Shown here: positions 10,381 through 20,437 of the stretch, one piece after another
How positions within the stretch are numbered: position 1 is the first letter of the stretch
Layout: every line of letters starts with the position of its first letter
Assembly (NCBI RefSeq): GCF_001667775.1
Contig: NZ_LZJI01000072.1
Location: forward strand, 1-56,374
Length of the DNA stretch: 56,374 bases
Direction of reading: 5' to 3'
Source of the DNA: Mycobacterium sp. E1747
GTDB taxonomy: Bacteria; Actinomycetota; Actinomycetes; Mycobacteriales; Mycobacteriaceae
Translations under genes and position numbers: made by a program
The notes under the pieces: generated by a model
Databases searched by the model: none
What the model saw: only the letters and a program-made list of their open reading frames with translations
What the model was told of the DNA's origin: nothing

Positions 10381-10513
10381 AACGGCCCACCGGATCCGTC
10401 AGAGAGTGTAGGCGGTGATCCGCGCATGCCTGCGACGGCAATCGCCGCGAGGGTTATCTTGGGTGTCGCCGACGTGGTCGGACTGAGCCGTTCAAACCGA
10501 GGAGGACGTCGTT

Positions 10514-11935
10514 TTGCGCATCGGGAAGATTACGATCGGCGCACTCGATGATTGGACGTTGACCCCGGGCTCGGTCACCTCATGGCACCCGACGGCGGCC
10601 GCCAGCGAAAAGGTCCGACAAGCGCCGGTCAGCTCCGTCCCGGTCAGCTACATGCAGGGCCAACATCTTCGTAACTACTGTGAACGGGCGGCCGCGGGGC
10701 TGAACTTTTCCCGGCAGATCATCGCTACCTGTGAAGTACCCGGGAAGTGCGATGTCTCTGCCATGGACCACGCCGTCAACACCTACCTGCGCCGGCATGA
10801 CACGTTCCGCAGTTGGTTCGAGCATGCCGGTAACGGCGAATTCGTCAGGCATACCACTGCCGATCCTGCTGATATCGAATTCGCGCCGGTCAATTTCGGC
10901 CCGATGACCGTCGAGGAAATACACGCTCATGTCGTCGCCATACCGAATCCACTGGAGTGGGGCTGCTTCACCTTCGGGATCATCCAGAGCGAGGACCATT
11001 TCACCTTCTTTGCCGCCATGGACCATGTCCACGGGGATGCGACGTTGATCGGCACCACGATGATGGAGGCCAACGGAATGTATACGGCGTTGAGCGGAGG
11101 CGGTCAGGCCCTCGTTCTTCCCGATGCCGGCAGCTTCGATGACTTCTGCACCCGCGAACGCGAGTACACGTCAAGCTTGACCCTGGATTCGCCCGAGGTG
11201 CGCGCCTGGATTGACTTCGCCGAAAACAACAATGGCGGTTTCCCTGAATTCCCCCTCCCACTGGGTAACCCGTTGGAGTCAAGCAGCAGTGCCATGACCT
11301 CTGAACTCCTGATGGACCCGGCACAGACGGAGCGGTTCGAATCAGCCTGCACGGCGGCAGGCGCACGCTTCGTCGGCGGCTTGTTCGCATGCTTCGCCCT
11401 GCTCGAGCACGAGTTCACGGGCGCGCTCACGTATCACGGGCTCACGCCCAGGGACTCCCGGACGGGCGCCGACAATTTCATGACCCAGGGATGGTTTACC
11501 GGCCTGATTCCGATCACCGTGCCCATTGCTGCGGCCTCGTTCGGCGATGCCGCGTGGGCGGCGCAGACATCTTTCGATTCGAGTCTGGACATGGCGAGGG
11601 TGCCGTATTACCGCGTATTGGAATTAGCCCCGTGGTTGAGCTGGCCACAGCCGAACTTTCCGGTCTCGAACTTCTTCCACGGCGGCGCCGCTCCACTCAA
11701 CGCCATTCTCGCCGCGGCCGACTTGGGCCTGGCGGACAATATCGGCATCTATCCCGACGGCCGCTATTCATACCAACTGACCATCTATACATTTCGGTAC
11801 GGTGAGGGCACCGCAATGGCGATCATGCATCCCGACAACCCGGTCGCCCAGAAATCGGTTTCCCGTTACCTGGCGGCGATGAAGTCGGTATGCGGGCGGG
11901 TCGCCGGTAGCGGCCACTGGGGGCGCGTCGCGTAG
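10514..11935 (+). CDS. papA3: PapA3-like trehalose acyltransferase
   Basis: Polyketide-associated acyltransferase of the condensation-domain superfamily, 473 residues. In the TPP pathway the orthologue transfers acyl chains to trehalose to give a diacyltrehalose intermediate in the cytosol. The catalytic HxxxD motif is at His171-Asp175 within MDHVHGD, and a DNF-type structural motif (DNFMTQGWF) lies near 317. I chose the TTG start because it lies 8 nt after GGAGG (10501-10505) and gives a normal family length; the next in-frame ATG (codon 47) would remove conserved N-terminal sequence. It is divergent from pks and followed by mmpL10 after 141 bp. PapA1/PapA2-type specificity cannot be excluded from sequence alone. 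Confidence 0.85.
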   Translation: MRIGKITIGALDDWTLTPGSVTSWHPTAAASEKVRQAPVSSVPVSYMQGQHLRNYCERAAAGLNFSRQIIATCEVPGKCDVSAMDHAVNTYLRRHDTFRSWFEHAGNGEFVRHTTADPADIEFAPVNFGPMTVEEIHAHVVAIPNPLEWGCFTFGIIQSEDHFTFFAAMDHVHGDATLIGTTMMEANGMYTALSGGGQALVLPDAGSFDDFCTREREYTSSLTLDSPEVRAWIDFAENNNGGFPEFPLPLGNPLESSSSAMTSELLMDPAQTERFESACTAAGARFVGGLFACFALLEHEFTGALTYHGLTPRDSRTGADNFMTQGWFTGLIPITVPIAAASFGDAAWAAQTSFDSSLDMARVPYYRVLELAPWLSWPQPNFPVSNFFHGGAAPLNAILAAADLGLADNIGIYPDGRYSYQLTIYTFRYGEGTAMAIMHPDNPVAQKSVSRYLAAMKSVCGRVAGSGHWGRVA

Positions 11936-12019
11936 CGTGGAGCCACTCGATGGCTAGGGCCGTTCTGGGAGCGCGAATTCCGGTCGAACACATGACGAAT
12001 CCGCGCGGCTTGACACAGC

Positions 12020-12038
12020 GCCGGCGAGCGTCGCCGGC
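12020..12038. other. Intercistronic hairpin between papA3 and mmpL10
   Basis: GCCGGCGA, loop GCG, TCGCCGGC: a perfect 8-bp stem 38 bp upstream of the mmpL10 start. There is no T-run, so it may be an attenuating or mRNA-stabilising structure, or only GC-rich chance. Confidence 0.35.
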
Positions 12039-12076
12039 GGGCGCACACGACTGCGCCGACCGGGAGCGAGGGCGAT

Positions 12077-15076
12077 ATGCGACGGTTGGCTGATTTCGTG
12101 GTGCGGTGGCCCTGGGTGGTGGTCGGGCTCTGGGTCGTGATTGCGGCCGCGCTTCCACTGACGTTGCCATCCCTGGGCGAGATGGCCCAGAAGCACCCGC
12201 TCGCTATCTTGCCCAGCGATGCACCGTCGAACGCCACCGCCCGCAAGATGACCCAGGCGTTTCACGAATCGGGTACAGAAGACCTTCTGTTGGTGGTCCT
12301 GGCCGACGACAAGGGGCTTGCCCCCCCAGACGAGGCCACATACCGCAAGCTGGTGGACGCGCTGCACCAGGACACGCACGACGTTGTGATGGTGCAGGAT
12401 TTCCTCAGCACGCCGCCCCTGCGCTCGGTCGTGACCAGTAAGGATCGCAAGGCTTGGGTGCTGCCGGTCGGCGTTGCCGGCGAGCTGGGCACCCCACAGT
12501 CGTACGCCGCTTTCAATCGGATCGGCGACATCGTCACGCGCACGGTCGCGGGAACGTCCCTGACGGCAAACGTCACCGGCCCGGCGGCAACCGTCGCCGA
12601 CCTCACCGTCGCGGGCGATCGGGACCGGCTTCCGATCGAGCTGGCGATCGCCGTTCTGGTGCTCATCGTGCTGTTGGTGATCTACCGCAGCGCGGTCACC
12701 ATGCTGCTGCCACTGCTGACGATCGGGACATCGCTGGTGATCGCGCAGGCGGTGGTAGCGGGATACTCCCAACTGATGGGCTCGGGCGTCTCCAACCAGT
12801 CCATCGTGTTTCTGAGCGCCATCATGGCCGGCGCCGGAACGGACTACGCGGTGTTTCTCATCAGCCGTTATCACGACTATTTGCGGTCAGGCGCGGATTC
12901 CGACCAGGCGGTCAAGGGCGCATTGATCTCGATCGGAAAAGTGATCGGCGCATCCGCCGCCACCGTCGGAATCACGTTTCTCCTCATCAGCTTTGCCCGA
13001 ATGGGGGTGTTCAAAACCGTCGGAGCGTCGTCGGCGATCGGGATCGGCGTGGCATTCCTGGCCGCGGTGACGTTGCTGCCGGCAATTCTGGTGCTCGCGG
13101 GGCCACGCGGCTGGGTCAAGCCACGACGTGAACTCACCGCCCGGTTCTGGCGGCGTTCGGGCATACGCATCGTGCGCCGGCCCAAGGTCAATCTGCTCGC
13201 CAGTGTGCTCGTGTTGGTCATCCTGGCCAGCTGCGCTGGCCTGGTGCGCTACAACTACGACGACCGCAAGGCCCTGCGCTCGTCGGCCCCGAGTTCCATC
13301 GGGTATGCCGCGCTGGATCGTCATTTCCCGGTGAATCAGTCCATCCCCGAATACATCCTCGTCCAATCACCGCATGACCTCCGGACGCCGAAGGCCCTTG
13401 CGGACTTGGAACAGATGGCGGACCGAGTCAGCCAACTGCCGAATATCGCCGCGGTCAGCGGCATTACGCGTCCCACCGGCAATGTGCCAGAACAATTCAG
13501 GGCCACTTATCAGGCGGGCGCGATCGGCGCCCTGCTGGCCGACGGGTCCACCCAGATCAACGACCACACCGGTGACCTCAACCGGCTGGTCGCCGGGACC
13601 GGCTCGCTGGCCAACAGCCTCGGCGATGTCCGCGGCCAGGTCAGCCAGCTCGCGGCCAGCTTGGAGGAATTGCAAAGCGCCTTCTCATCGGCCAAGAGCC
13701 AGTACACCGGCGATGCGCTGGTCAAACAGGTCGACATCGCGGCCCAGCTCGTCGATCACGTCAACTCACTCAGCAACGCCATGGGCTGGAATTTCTCGGC
13801 GGCCAAGAATGTGTTCGCCTGGATAGGCCCGGTGCTGGCAGCGCTGCAGGGTAACCCGGTCTGCGACGCCGATCCATCGTGCAGCACCACCCGCGGGACA
13901 TTTGAGCAGCTGGTGGGTTCGCGCGATCAGGCAGACCTCGACGCCATCAACGATCTGGCCCATCAGCTGCAGGATTACCAGGACAAAAAGGCGCTCAAAG
14001 CGTCGACGGACCGCGTGCGGGCCGCATTGGGAAAGCTCACCAAGGTGATGCACTCGATGGGGATGGACAAACCCGGTGGCCTGCAAGCGAATTTGAACAG
14101 CATGCAAGATGGCGCAAACCGCCTCGCCGGTGGAAGCCGCCAAGTGGCCGACGCGGTGGCGCAACTCGTCGACCAAGTCAAACAGCTCGGTGCGGGACTC
14201 AGTGAGTCAGCGGCGTTCCTGTTATCGCTGAAACGGGACGCGGCGCAACCGGCAATGGCCGGCTTCAACATCCCGCCGCAGCTGCTGGGTTTGGAGGAGT
14301 TCCAGAAGGCGGCCAAGGCCTTCATTTCGCCGGACGGGCACTCGGTGCGGTATTTGGTTCAGACGAAACTCAATCCGTTCAGCACCGAGGCCATGGATCA
14401 GGTCAACGCGATCACCGCGGCGGCTCGGGGAGCACAACCGAATACCGCGTTGTCGGACGCCACCGTATCGATGGCCGGATACACCGTGGGTCTCAAGGAC
14501 ACCCGCGACTACTACCAACACGACATCCGGTTCATCATCGCGGCAACCCTGCTCGTGGTGCTGCTCACGTTGATCGCGCTGCTACGCGCGATCGTCGCCC
14601 CGCTGTATCTGGTCGCTTCGGTGGTTATCTCGTACTTGTCAGCGGTGGGCATCGGCGTGCTGGTGTTTCAGTACCTCCTCGGCCAGCAGTTGCATTGGAG
14701 TGTGCCCCCGCTGGCGTTCGTGGTATTGGTCGCGGTGGGAGCCGACTACAACATGCTGCTTGTTTCGCGGATGCGTGATGAATCGCCAAACAGCATGCGT
14801 TACGGCATCGTTCGCACTTTGGGTTCCACCGGCGGTGTGATCACCGCGGCAGGTCTTATCTTCGCCGCCTCCATGTGCGGCCTGTTGTTTTCCAGCATCA
14901 GCACCGTGGTGCAGGGCGGCTTCGTGATCGGTGCCGGGATTTTGCTGGACACCTTTCTGGTACGCACCATCACCGTTCCCGCCATCGCTGCGCTGGTGGG
15001 ATCGGCGAACTGGTGGCCGTCACGAGTGAGGCTACGACGGCCGCCGGTGCGGCGCGCCGAGCCGCAACCCAATTAG
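12077..15076 (+). CDS. mmpL10: MmpL10-like lipid transporter
   Basis: RND-superfamily MmpL protein, 999 residues, inner membrane. In TPP-producing species MmpL10 moves the diacyltrehalose precursor across the plasma membrane. It has two repeated halves, each a first membrane helix, a large periplasmic loop (about residues 40-190 and 400-810) and a bundle of helices. The proton-relay-type motifs are GTDY near residue 256 and [11 protein letters not shown] near 890. The second loop is long and helical, with coiled-coil-like stretches (about 480-720). The start at 12077 follows a GGGAGCGAGGG purine tract. It is co-directional with papA3 upstream and the PE-PPE-domain gene downstream. The MMPL family is certain; the MmpL10 identity comes from the neighbours. 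Confidence 0.9.
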   Translation: MRRLADFVVRWPWVVVGLWVVIAAALPLTLPSLGEMAQKHPLAILPSDAPSNATARKMTQAFHESGTEDLLLVVLADDKGLAPPDEATYRKLVDALHQDTHDVVMVQDFLSTPPLRSVVTSKDRKAWVLPVGVAGELGTPQSYAAFNRIGDIVTRTVAGTSLTANVTGPAATVADLTVAGDRDRLPIELAIAVLVLIVLLVIYRSAVTMLLPLLTIGTSLVIAQAVVAGYSQLMGSGVSNQSIVFLSAIMAGAGTDYAVFLISRYHDYLRSGADSDQAVKGALISIGKVIGASAATVGITFLLISFARMGVFKTVGASSAIGIGVAFLAAVTLLPAILVLAGPRGWVKPRRELTARFWRRSGIRIVRRPKVNLLASVLVLVILASCAGLVRYNYDDRKALRSSAPSSIGYAALDRHFPVNQSIPEYILVQSPHDLRTPKALADLEQMADRVSQLPNIAAVSGITRPTGNVPEQFRATYQAGAIGALLADGSTQINDHTGDLNRLVAGTGSLANSLGDVRGQVSQLAASLEELQSAFSSAKSQYTGDALVKQVDIAAQLVDHVNSLSNAMGWNFSAAKNVFAWIGPVLAALQGNPVCDADPSCSTTRGTFEQLVGSRDQADLDAINDLAHQLQDYQDKKALKASTDRVRAALGKLTKVMHSMGMDKPGGLQANLNSMQDGANRLAGGSRQVADAVAQLVDQVKQLGAGLSESAAFLLSLKRDAAQPAMAGFNIPPQLLGLEEFQKAAKAFISPDGHSVRYLVQTKLNPFSTEAMDQVNAITAAARGAQPNTALSDATVSMAGYTVGLKDTRDYYQHDIRFIIAATLLVVLLTLIALLRAIVAPLYLVASVVISYLSAVGIGVLVFQYLLGQQLHWSVPPLAFVVLVAVGADYNMLLVSRMRDESPNSMRYGIVRTLGSTGGVITAAGLIFAASMCGLLFSSISTVVQGGFVIGAGILLDTFLVRTITVPAIAALVGSANWWPSRVRLRRPPVRRAEPQPN

Positions 15077-15132
15077 CGCGCGCACATGAGGTGTGTGAGA
15101 CTACGAGACGATTCAAGCGGTCAGGAGTAGGG

Positions 15133-16251
15133 ATGAAGAAACTACTCGCAGGAGTCACGGTGCTGGTAACCGTCGGCGCCACAGGATGTTTCGGCGTCAT
15201 CACCGCGACGGCCGACGACACGCCAATCGGAGGTCCACCGACTCCCGACGCGCCGGGGGACCAAACCGCCTTCGCCCTCGGCGGCGCTCACGTTCTTGGC
15301 ATCCCTTACGACGAATACATTCGCCAGGAGGGTGCTCAATGGTTCCCCGGTCAGAAGCGGGAGATCGTCCGCTACCCCGCAGGCCAGGTTCAGGGCCACG
15401 TGCTGGAGCGGCTCTTCCCGGGCATCGGCAAAGTCGGCGATGACCTGTTCCCCGGCCTGGGGCTCGACGGCCCCAGCGTCGGCGAGTCGGTCGACGCTGG
15501 AGTGGACAACCTGGATGCGGCGATCAAAACCGGTCGCCCCGGCACGGCGATCGGCTTGTCCGAGGGCGGGTTCGTGGTCGACGGCGAGCAGGCCCGACTG
15601 GCCAACGACCCGGCAGCTCCCCCGCCGGATAAACTGAACTTCGCGACGTTCGGCGACCCGATCGGGCGTCACGCCTTCGGTCAGAGCTTCCTGACCGCCA
15701 TGTTCGGAGTCGGCAGCGTCGTTCCCGCGCTCGACTACGTCATGCCACCGCCGTATGAGAGCCAGTACGACACAAACCGGTTCGTGGCCGCGTACGACTC
15801 GATCGCGGACTTCCCCGACCGGCCGGACAACATGTTCGCTCTTGCCAATACGCTGCTGGGCCTCGCCACGGGTCACACCGCGGTGGCCTTCACCAACCCG
15901 AGCATGGTGCCCCCCCAGAACATAAGGACGACGATCAACTCTCGCGGCGCCAAAGACACCACGATCATGGTCCCCGAACAGCACCTTCCGCTGGTCATGC
16001 CGCTGAAATACATCGGGATACCGGAGGACACGCTGAACAAGCTGGACGCAATCCTGATTCCCCGAGTGAACGCGGGTTACTCGCGAAACGACGACCCAGC
16101 GACCGCTCCGGTCCAGGTGGACCCGGTGCACGGCTTCGACCCAGCGGAAGTTACCGCGCCGGCCAACCAGGCGACCTTCGGCGGGGGCGCCGACCCGTTC
16201 TCGCAAATCCTCAGCGGCGCCACGTCCGTGTTGTCCCACGGCGCAGGCTGA
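15133..16251 (+). CDS. Secreted PE-PPE-domain serine hydrolase / acyltransferase (TPP 'PE')
   Basis: 372 residues from the ATG at 15133, which has AGGAG six bases upstream; an upstream open extension overlaps mmpL10 and is rejected. The N-terminus is a basic-hydrophobic signal sequence ending near ATGC-F, so Cys19 is a weak lipobox candidate. The mature part is a PE-PPE-type alpha/beta hydrolase without a PE domain. GLSEGG near residue 139 supplies the GxSxG nucleophile, and [10 protein letters not shown] follows near 178. Family knowledge: in TPP synthesis this outside enzyme rearranges diacyltrehalose into the polyacylated product, like Chp2 (Rv1184c) in PAT synthesis. It lies between mmpL10 and the FAAL gene, 10 bp before the latter. 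Confidence 0.85.
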   Translation: MKKLLAGVTVLVTVGATGCFGVITATADDTPIGGPPTPDAPGDQTAFALGGAHVLGIPYDEYIRQEGAQWFPGQKREIVRYPAGQVQGHVLERLFPGIGKVGDDLFPGLGLDGPSVGESVDAGVDNLDAAIKTGRPGTAIGLSEGGFVVDGEQARLANDPAAPPPDKLNFATFGDPIGRHAFGQSFLTAMFGVGSVVPALDYVMPPPYESQYDTNRFVAAYDSIADFPDRPDNMFALANTLLGLATGHTAVAFTNPSMVPPQNIRTTINSRGAKDTTIMVPEQHLPLVMPLKYIGIPEDTLNKLDAILIPRVNAGYSRNDDPATAPVQVDPVHGFDPAEVTAPANQATFGGGADPFSQILSGATSVLSHGAG

Positions 16252-16261
16252 CCACGCGCCT

Positions 16262-17995
16262 ATGTCTCAGCCAACGATTCTCTCCATGTTGCACGGACGT
16301 GCCAGCATGCGGCCCGACGACGTGGCGTACACATTCACCCGTTACGAGGACGACCGGGCGGGCGTTCCGGAGAGCCTCACCTGGTCGCAAGTGGCCCGCC
16401 GAACTCTCAATGTGGCCCAAGAACTCGGCCCGCGCGGTTCGGTCGGAGACCGGGCGGTAATCCTGGCCCCGCAGGGCCTCGACTACATCACGGCCTTCCT
16501 GGGATCCATGCAGGCCGGGCTCATCGCGGTTCCGCTGCCCCTGCCGCATCGGGGTTCGAGTCATGAGCGGGTAACGGCGGTCCTTGCCGATACGTCGCCC
16601 TCGGTCATCCTGACGACGTCCGAAGTCGCGGAAGATGTGGCCGAATACGTCGATCAAACGCGCATGGAAGACGTGCCCAAGATTATCGAAATCAATTCGA
16701 TGAATCTGGACGTGGATGGCGGAAGTAGCGTCCCGACAGCTGATTTGCCCAGCCTCGCGTACTTGCAGTACAGCTCGGGCTCGACACGCACACCTACCGG
16801 CGTGACGGTCTCGCACCGTAATCTTCAGGTGAATTTCGAGCAGTTGATGCGCGGCTTCTTCGGGCAACCGCATGCCAAGGCTCCAACGAACATGACGATT
16901 GTGTCGTGGTTGCCCTTTTACCACGACATGGGTTTGGTGCTGGGGGTGTGCGCGCCAATCCTGGGCGGCTATCGCGGCGAGCTGATGAGTCCGGTTGCAT
17001 TCCTGGAAAGGCCGGCCAGATGGATGCGCGCCCTGGCTGAGAATCCGTCGTCTTGGTCGGCGGCGCCCAACTTCGCCTTTGACTTGGCGGCTCGCAAGAC
17101 CAGTGACAGCGACCTGGCCGGGCTCGACCTGTCGGGCGTGCTGGGCATCATCAGCGGCGCCGAACGCGTGGAGCCGGCCACTTTGAATCGCTTCGTCGAC
17201 CGATTTGCTCACTTCAATTTTCGGGACGACATGCTGCGTCCTTCCTATGGCTTGGCCGAGGCAACCGTCTTCGTGGCGAATGGCACCTGGGGTGACTCGT
17301 CGACGGTTCATTTCGACCTCGACGAGCTGGCCGCGGGTCAGGCGCGGCGTTGTGCGGGGACGGGCGCCGCGCTGGTGAAGTACGACGTGCCGCAATCGCC
17401 CACACTGCGAATCGTCGACGGCGACACGAACCGCGAGTGCCCGCCGGGGTCGGTCGGCGAGATCTGGGTGCATGGCGCCAACGTGGCCGAGGGCTACTGG
17501 AATAAACCGCCGGAGGAGCAGAGCTGCTTCGGCGCAACGCTCGTCGACCCGTCCTCCGGTACTCCCGACGGACCCTGGCTGAGAACCGGCGACCTCGGTT
17601 TCATCTATTCCGGTGAGCTGTTCATTGTCGGGCGCATCAAGGATCTGCTCATCATCCGTGGGCGTAACCACTACCCGGAAGACATCGAGGCGACGGTCCA
17701 GGAGATCACGGGTGGCCGGGTCGCGGCGATATCGGTTCCGGTGAACAGTACCGAGAAACTTGTCACCGTCATCGAGGTCAAGAAGCCCGGCGATGCCGAC
17801 GAGGAGGCGATGCGTTGGTTCGCCTCCGTCAGAGCCGACGTCACTTCCGCCATCTCCAATGCGCACGGCGTGAATGTCGGGGACCTCGTTCTGGTCCCGC
17901 CCGGCTCGATTCCCACCACTACAAGTGGCAAGATCCGGCGCGCCGCCTGTGTCGAGCAGTACAGCCAGCACCGATTCGCCCGCTTGGACGCCTAA
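16262..17995 (+). CDS. fadD23: Fatty acyl-AMP ligase (FAAL), FadD23-like
   Basis: 577-residue adenylate-forming enzyme that would activate a starter fatty acid as acyl-AMP and load it on the neighbouring PKS. The ATP-binding P-loop is [16 protein letters not shown] (about 172-187), followed by [10 protein letters not shown] (about 217) typical of FAALs, [11 protein letters not shown] (about 328), the RTGDLG motif (about 441), [20 protein letters not shown] (about 456-475) and the C-terminal lysine region TTTSGKIRR (about 553). The longer linker typical of FAALs rather than CoA ligases is compatible with the spacing. The start is 10 bp after the upstream stop, so translation is probably coupled. 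The number 23 is a locus-based guess; fadD21 and fadD23 are close relatives. Confidence 0.87.
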   Translation: MSQPTILSMLHGRASMRPDDVAYTFTRYEDDRAGVPESLTWSQVARRTLNVAQELGPRGSVGDRAVILAPQGLDYITAFLGSMQAGLIAVPLPLPHRGSSHERVTAVLADTSPSVILTTSEVAEDVAEYVDQTRMEDVPKIIEINSMNLDVDGGSSVPTADLPSLAYLQYSSGSTRTPTGVTVSHRNLQVNFEQLMRGFFGQPHAKAPTNMTIVSWLPFYHDMGLVLGVCAPILGGYRGELMSPVAFLERPARWMRALAENPSSWSAAPNFAFDLAARKTSDSDLAGLDLSGVLGIISGAERVEPATLNRFVDRFAHFNFRDDMLRPSYGLAEATVFVANGTWGDSSTVHFDLDELAAGQARRCAGTGAALVKYDVPQSPTLRIVDGDTNRECPPGSVGEIWVHGANVAEGYWNKPPEEQSCFGATLVDPSSGTPDGPWLRTGDLGFIYSGELFIVGRIKDLLIIRGRNHYPEDIEATVQEITGGRVAAISVPVNSTEKLVTVIEVKKPGDADEEAMRWFASVRADVTSAISNAHGVNVGDLVLVPPGSIPTTTSGKIRRAACVEQYSQHRFARLDA

Positions 17996-18017
17996 GCCCG
18001 GTCGGGGCCGCCGCAGA

Positions 18018-18674
18018 ATGGCAATGCTCGTCACTGTCCTGTTGATGGCGGTCGCCGTCAGCCTCGAGCCTTTTCGGATCGGCATGACGGTACTCATGCT
18101 GAACAGGCCCAGACCCGTGCTGCAACTGCTCGCGTTTTTGGCTGGCGGTTACGCAATGGGAATGACGGTGGGTCTGGTTGTCTTGTTCGTCTTTCGACGC
18201 ACATTGCTGGGCTCTGCCCACTTCCCGTTGCCCAAGGTTCAGATTCTGATCGGGTTCCTCACGCTGTTGGTCGCGGTAGTCGTGGCCGCCGACGTCCCCG
18301 GGCGGCTGGGCGCGCACACGACGAGAATGGCGACGCCTGCTCGACGCTTGCTGAACGGACATTCGTTGTCCATCGCCGGAATCGCCGGTCTCGGGATCGC
18401 GTTGCCGTCGGTCGATTATCTCGCGGCGCTGGCCATCATCTTGACCTCCGGCACCGCAGTCCTGACGCAAGTAGCCGTGCTCTTGCTGTTCAACGTCGTG
18501 GCCTTCGCGCTCGTGGAGCTCCCGCTGCTGGCTTATCTACTGGCGCCCAGAACAACCGCAACTTCGGTGGCGGCGCTACACAACTGGATTCGATCGCGTC
18601 GTCGCCTTGACGTGGCCGCCCTACTGGCCGCGGTCGGCTGTGGGGTCCTCGCGCTCGGTGTGGCAGGGCTTTGA
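18018..18674 (+). CDS. GAP-like (Gap/Sap) integral membrane protein
   Basis: 218 residues with about six hydrophobic helices (for example 2-20, 34-54, 73-93, 118-138, 144-170, 198-218). It matches the GPL-addressing-protein (Gap/Sap) family, small membrane proteins that accompany MmpL lipid exporters and are needed for surface delivery of glycopeptidolipid or sulfolipid. The ATG at 18018 begins right at the first helix; an upstream in-frame extension overlaps fadD23 and looks like shadow coding. It is the last gene of the plus-strand lipid operon; a gap of 67 bp follows. The mechanism is unknown even in well-studied members. Confidence 0.75.
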   Translation: MAMLVTVLLMAVAVSLEPFRIGMTVLMLNRPRPVLQLLAFLAGGYAMGMTVGLVVLFVFRRTLLGSAHFPLPKVQILIGFLTLLVAVVVAADVPGRLGAHTTRMATPARRLLNGHSLSIAGIAGLGIALPSVDYLAALAIILTSGTAVLTQVAVLLLFNVVAFALVELPLLAYLLAPRTTATSVAALHNWIRSRRRLDVAALLAAVGCGVLALGVAGL

Positions 18675-18741
18675 CCTTTCCCAGGCGGCGCGTAGCCGCT
18701 GACTAATAATTGAGTTCAACCGCAGCGGCAAAGGAGCCAGC

Positions 18742-19800
18742 ATGAGCACCGCCAGCACCGAACGTCCCATCCGCGTCATCCAATGGACCACCGGCAACAT
18801 CGGGCGACGTTCGCTGCACGCCATCATCGGCAGGCCGGACATGGAGCTGGTCGGGGTGTACGCACACGGGGCGGACAAGGTGGGCGTGGATGCCGCCGAA
18901 CTGGCGGGGTGGCCGGAACCGACGGGCGTGCGGGCGACCAGTGACATCGACGCGCTGCTCGCCCTGGGCGCCGACGCTTGTTGCTATAACCCGTTGTGGC
19001 CAAGCGTCGACGAACTGGTGCGGTTGCTGGAATCCGGCGTCAACGTCTGCTCCAGCGCGGCGTGGATCACCGGCGGCAAGCAGACGCCCGGGGACCGCGA
19101 ACGCATCGCCGACGCCTGCAAGCGAGGCGGTTCGACGATTTTCGGCAGCGGCGCGCACCCGGGCATGACCAACACGGTGGGCATGGTGCTGTCCGGCGCC
19201 TGCGAACGCGTCGACGAAATCCGCATCACCGAGTCGGTGAACTGCTCGACGTATGAGTCTGCGCAAACCCAAACCGCGATGGGCTTCTCGCAGGATCCCG
19301 ATACTCCTGGGCTGGCCGAAAGCGTGCGCCGCGAAAGCGAGGTCTTCGCCGAATCGGCCGCCATGATGGCCGACGCGATCGGGGCGAAGCTGGACCGGAT
19401 GACGTTCGACGTCACCTTCACCGCCGCCACCGGGGATTCCGATCTGGGCTTCATGACGATTCCCGCGGGAACCGTGGGCGGCGTCTACGGCTACCACCGC
19501 GGCTGGGAGGGCGACCGCAACGTGGTCAGCGTGGGGTTCAACTGGACCATGGGCAGTCACGTGGTGCCGCCCAAACCGTTGGAGCACGGCCACGTCATCC
19601 AGGTATTCGGGCTGCCCAACATGCGCACCGTCCTGCACTGCCTGCCGCCCAAAGACTGGGCCGAGCCCGGGTTCATGGGATTGGGAATGATCTACACGGC
19701 CATGCCGGTCACCAATGCGGTCCCGGCCGTGGTCGCCGCCGAGCCCGGGATCGTCACGCTGGCCGATCTGCCCCCCATCACCGGCCGCGTCGCACGCTAG
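18742..19800 (+). CDS. NAD(P)-binding oxidoreductase with dihydrodipicolinate-reductase-like N-domain
   Basis: 352 residues. A Rossmann fold starts at residue 9 (RVIQWTTGNIGRRSL), followed by a GAHPGMTN segment near 140 as in the mycobacterial DapB-N / amine-dehydrogenase-like family. The C-terminal half carries a substrate-domain-like sequence (TVGGVYGYHRGWEG near 243). The substrate is not known to me; it is not the DapB of lysine synthesis, which is shorter with a different C-domain. The ATG follows AAAGGAG (18730-18736) at good spacing. It stands alone between the lipid operon and mmpS, and could be either a lipid-tailoring enzyme or an unrelated insertion. Confidence 0.75.
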   Translation: MSTASTERPIRVIQWTTGNIGRRSLHAIIGRPDMELVGVYAHGADKVGVDAAELAGWPEPTGVRATSDIDALLALGADACCYNPLWPSVDELVRLLESGVNVCSSAAWITGGKQTPGDRERIADACKRGGSTIFGSGAHPGMTNTVGMVLSGACERVDEIRITESVNCSTYESAQTQTAMGFSQDPDTPGLAESVRRESEVFAESAAMMADAIGAKLDRMTFDVTFTAATGDSDLGFMTIPAGTVGGVYGYHRGWEGDRNVVSVGFNWTMGSHVVPPKPLEHGHVIQVFGLPNMRTVLHCLPPKDWAEPGFMGLGMIYTAMPVTNAVPAVVAAEPGIVTLADLPPITGRVAR

Positions 19801-19969
19801 GCCGCACCATCAGCCGTGCGCCACATCGACGGGCCCCGGAGGAACGCTTGCGTGCACTAAGGTTTAGAGTGCTTAGCTGAGGCAAATAGTCGGAAGACAG
19901 CGGTGTCATCGACGAACTAGGTGAGCTTTGCGGCAATGCCCGGACGGCGGGCAAGCGGAAGGCGGTCAG
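19801..19969 (+). promoter_or_regulatory. Upstream region of mmpS-mmpL with a degenerate inverted repeat
   Basis: This 169-bp gap lacks an ORF I believe. Near 19854-19876 it holds GCACTAA and TTAGAGTGC, near-complementary around GGT, overlapping CTAAG/CTTAG. This is the most AT-rich part and a plausible operator or promoter. No regulator gene is adjacent. Confidence 0.3.
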
Positions 19970-20437
19970 GTGGTGGCTGGTTCAGACTCGGGTCCACGTA
20001 CTGGCACCGTGACCGGTGTGCTCAAGCGGGTGTGGATACCGCTGGTTTTGGTGGTCGTCCTGTCCTTCTCGGCATTGATCGTGTCGCGGCTCCACAAGAT
20101 TTTCGGCTCTCAGGACCTCAACGCGAACGCCGGCAAGGGGATCGAAATCGTGCAGTTCAACCCGAAGGTCGTCGTCTACGACATCACCGGGCCACCCGGG
20201 GCCACCGCCAACATCAACTATTGGGACGAGAACGCCAACACCCATCAGGTGAACGCGGCGCCGCTGCCGTGGTCGACCACCGTCTCGACGACCTTGCCGT
20301 CGGTCAGCGCCAACATCATGGCGCAAAGCGACAGCGGTGAGATCAGCTGCAAGATCACCGTGGACGGTGTCGTGCGCGAACAGCGGAGTTCCGACGGCCA
20401 CAACGCGCAGACCTTCTGCCTGGTGAAGTCTGCATGA
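19970..20437 (+). CDS. MmpS-family accessory protein
   Basis: About 155 residues from GTG 19970, with a possible SD GGAAGG 7 nt upstream; a TTG at 19928 would add 14 residues and is the alternative. There is one N-terminal membrane helix (WIPLVLVVVLSFSALIV) followed by a small periplasmic beta domain with two cysteines (in EISCKIT and TFCLVKSA) that may pair. MmpS proteins work with their cognate MmpL in lipid or siderophore export. The ATGA overlap with the next mmpL shows translational coupling. It resembles MmpS4/MmpS5 but I cannot say which. Confidence 0.85.
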   Translation: MVAGSDSGPRTGTVTGVLKRVWIPLVLVVVLSFSALIVSRLHKIFGSQDLNANAGKGIEIVQFNPKVVVYDITGPPGATANINYWDENANTHQVNAAPLPWSTTVSTTLPSVSANIMAQSDSGEISCKITVDGVVREQRSSDGHNAQTFCLVKSA

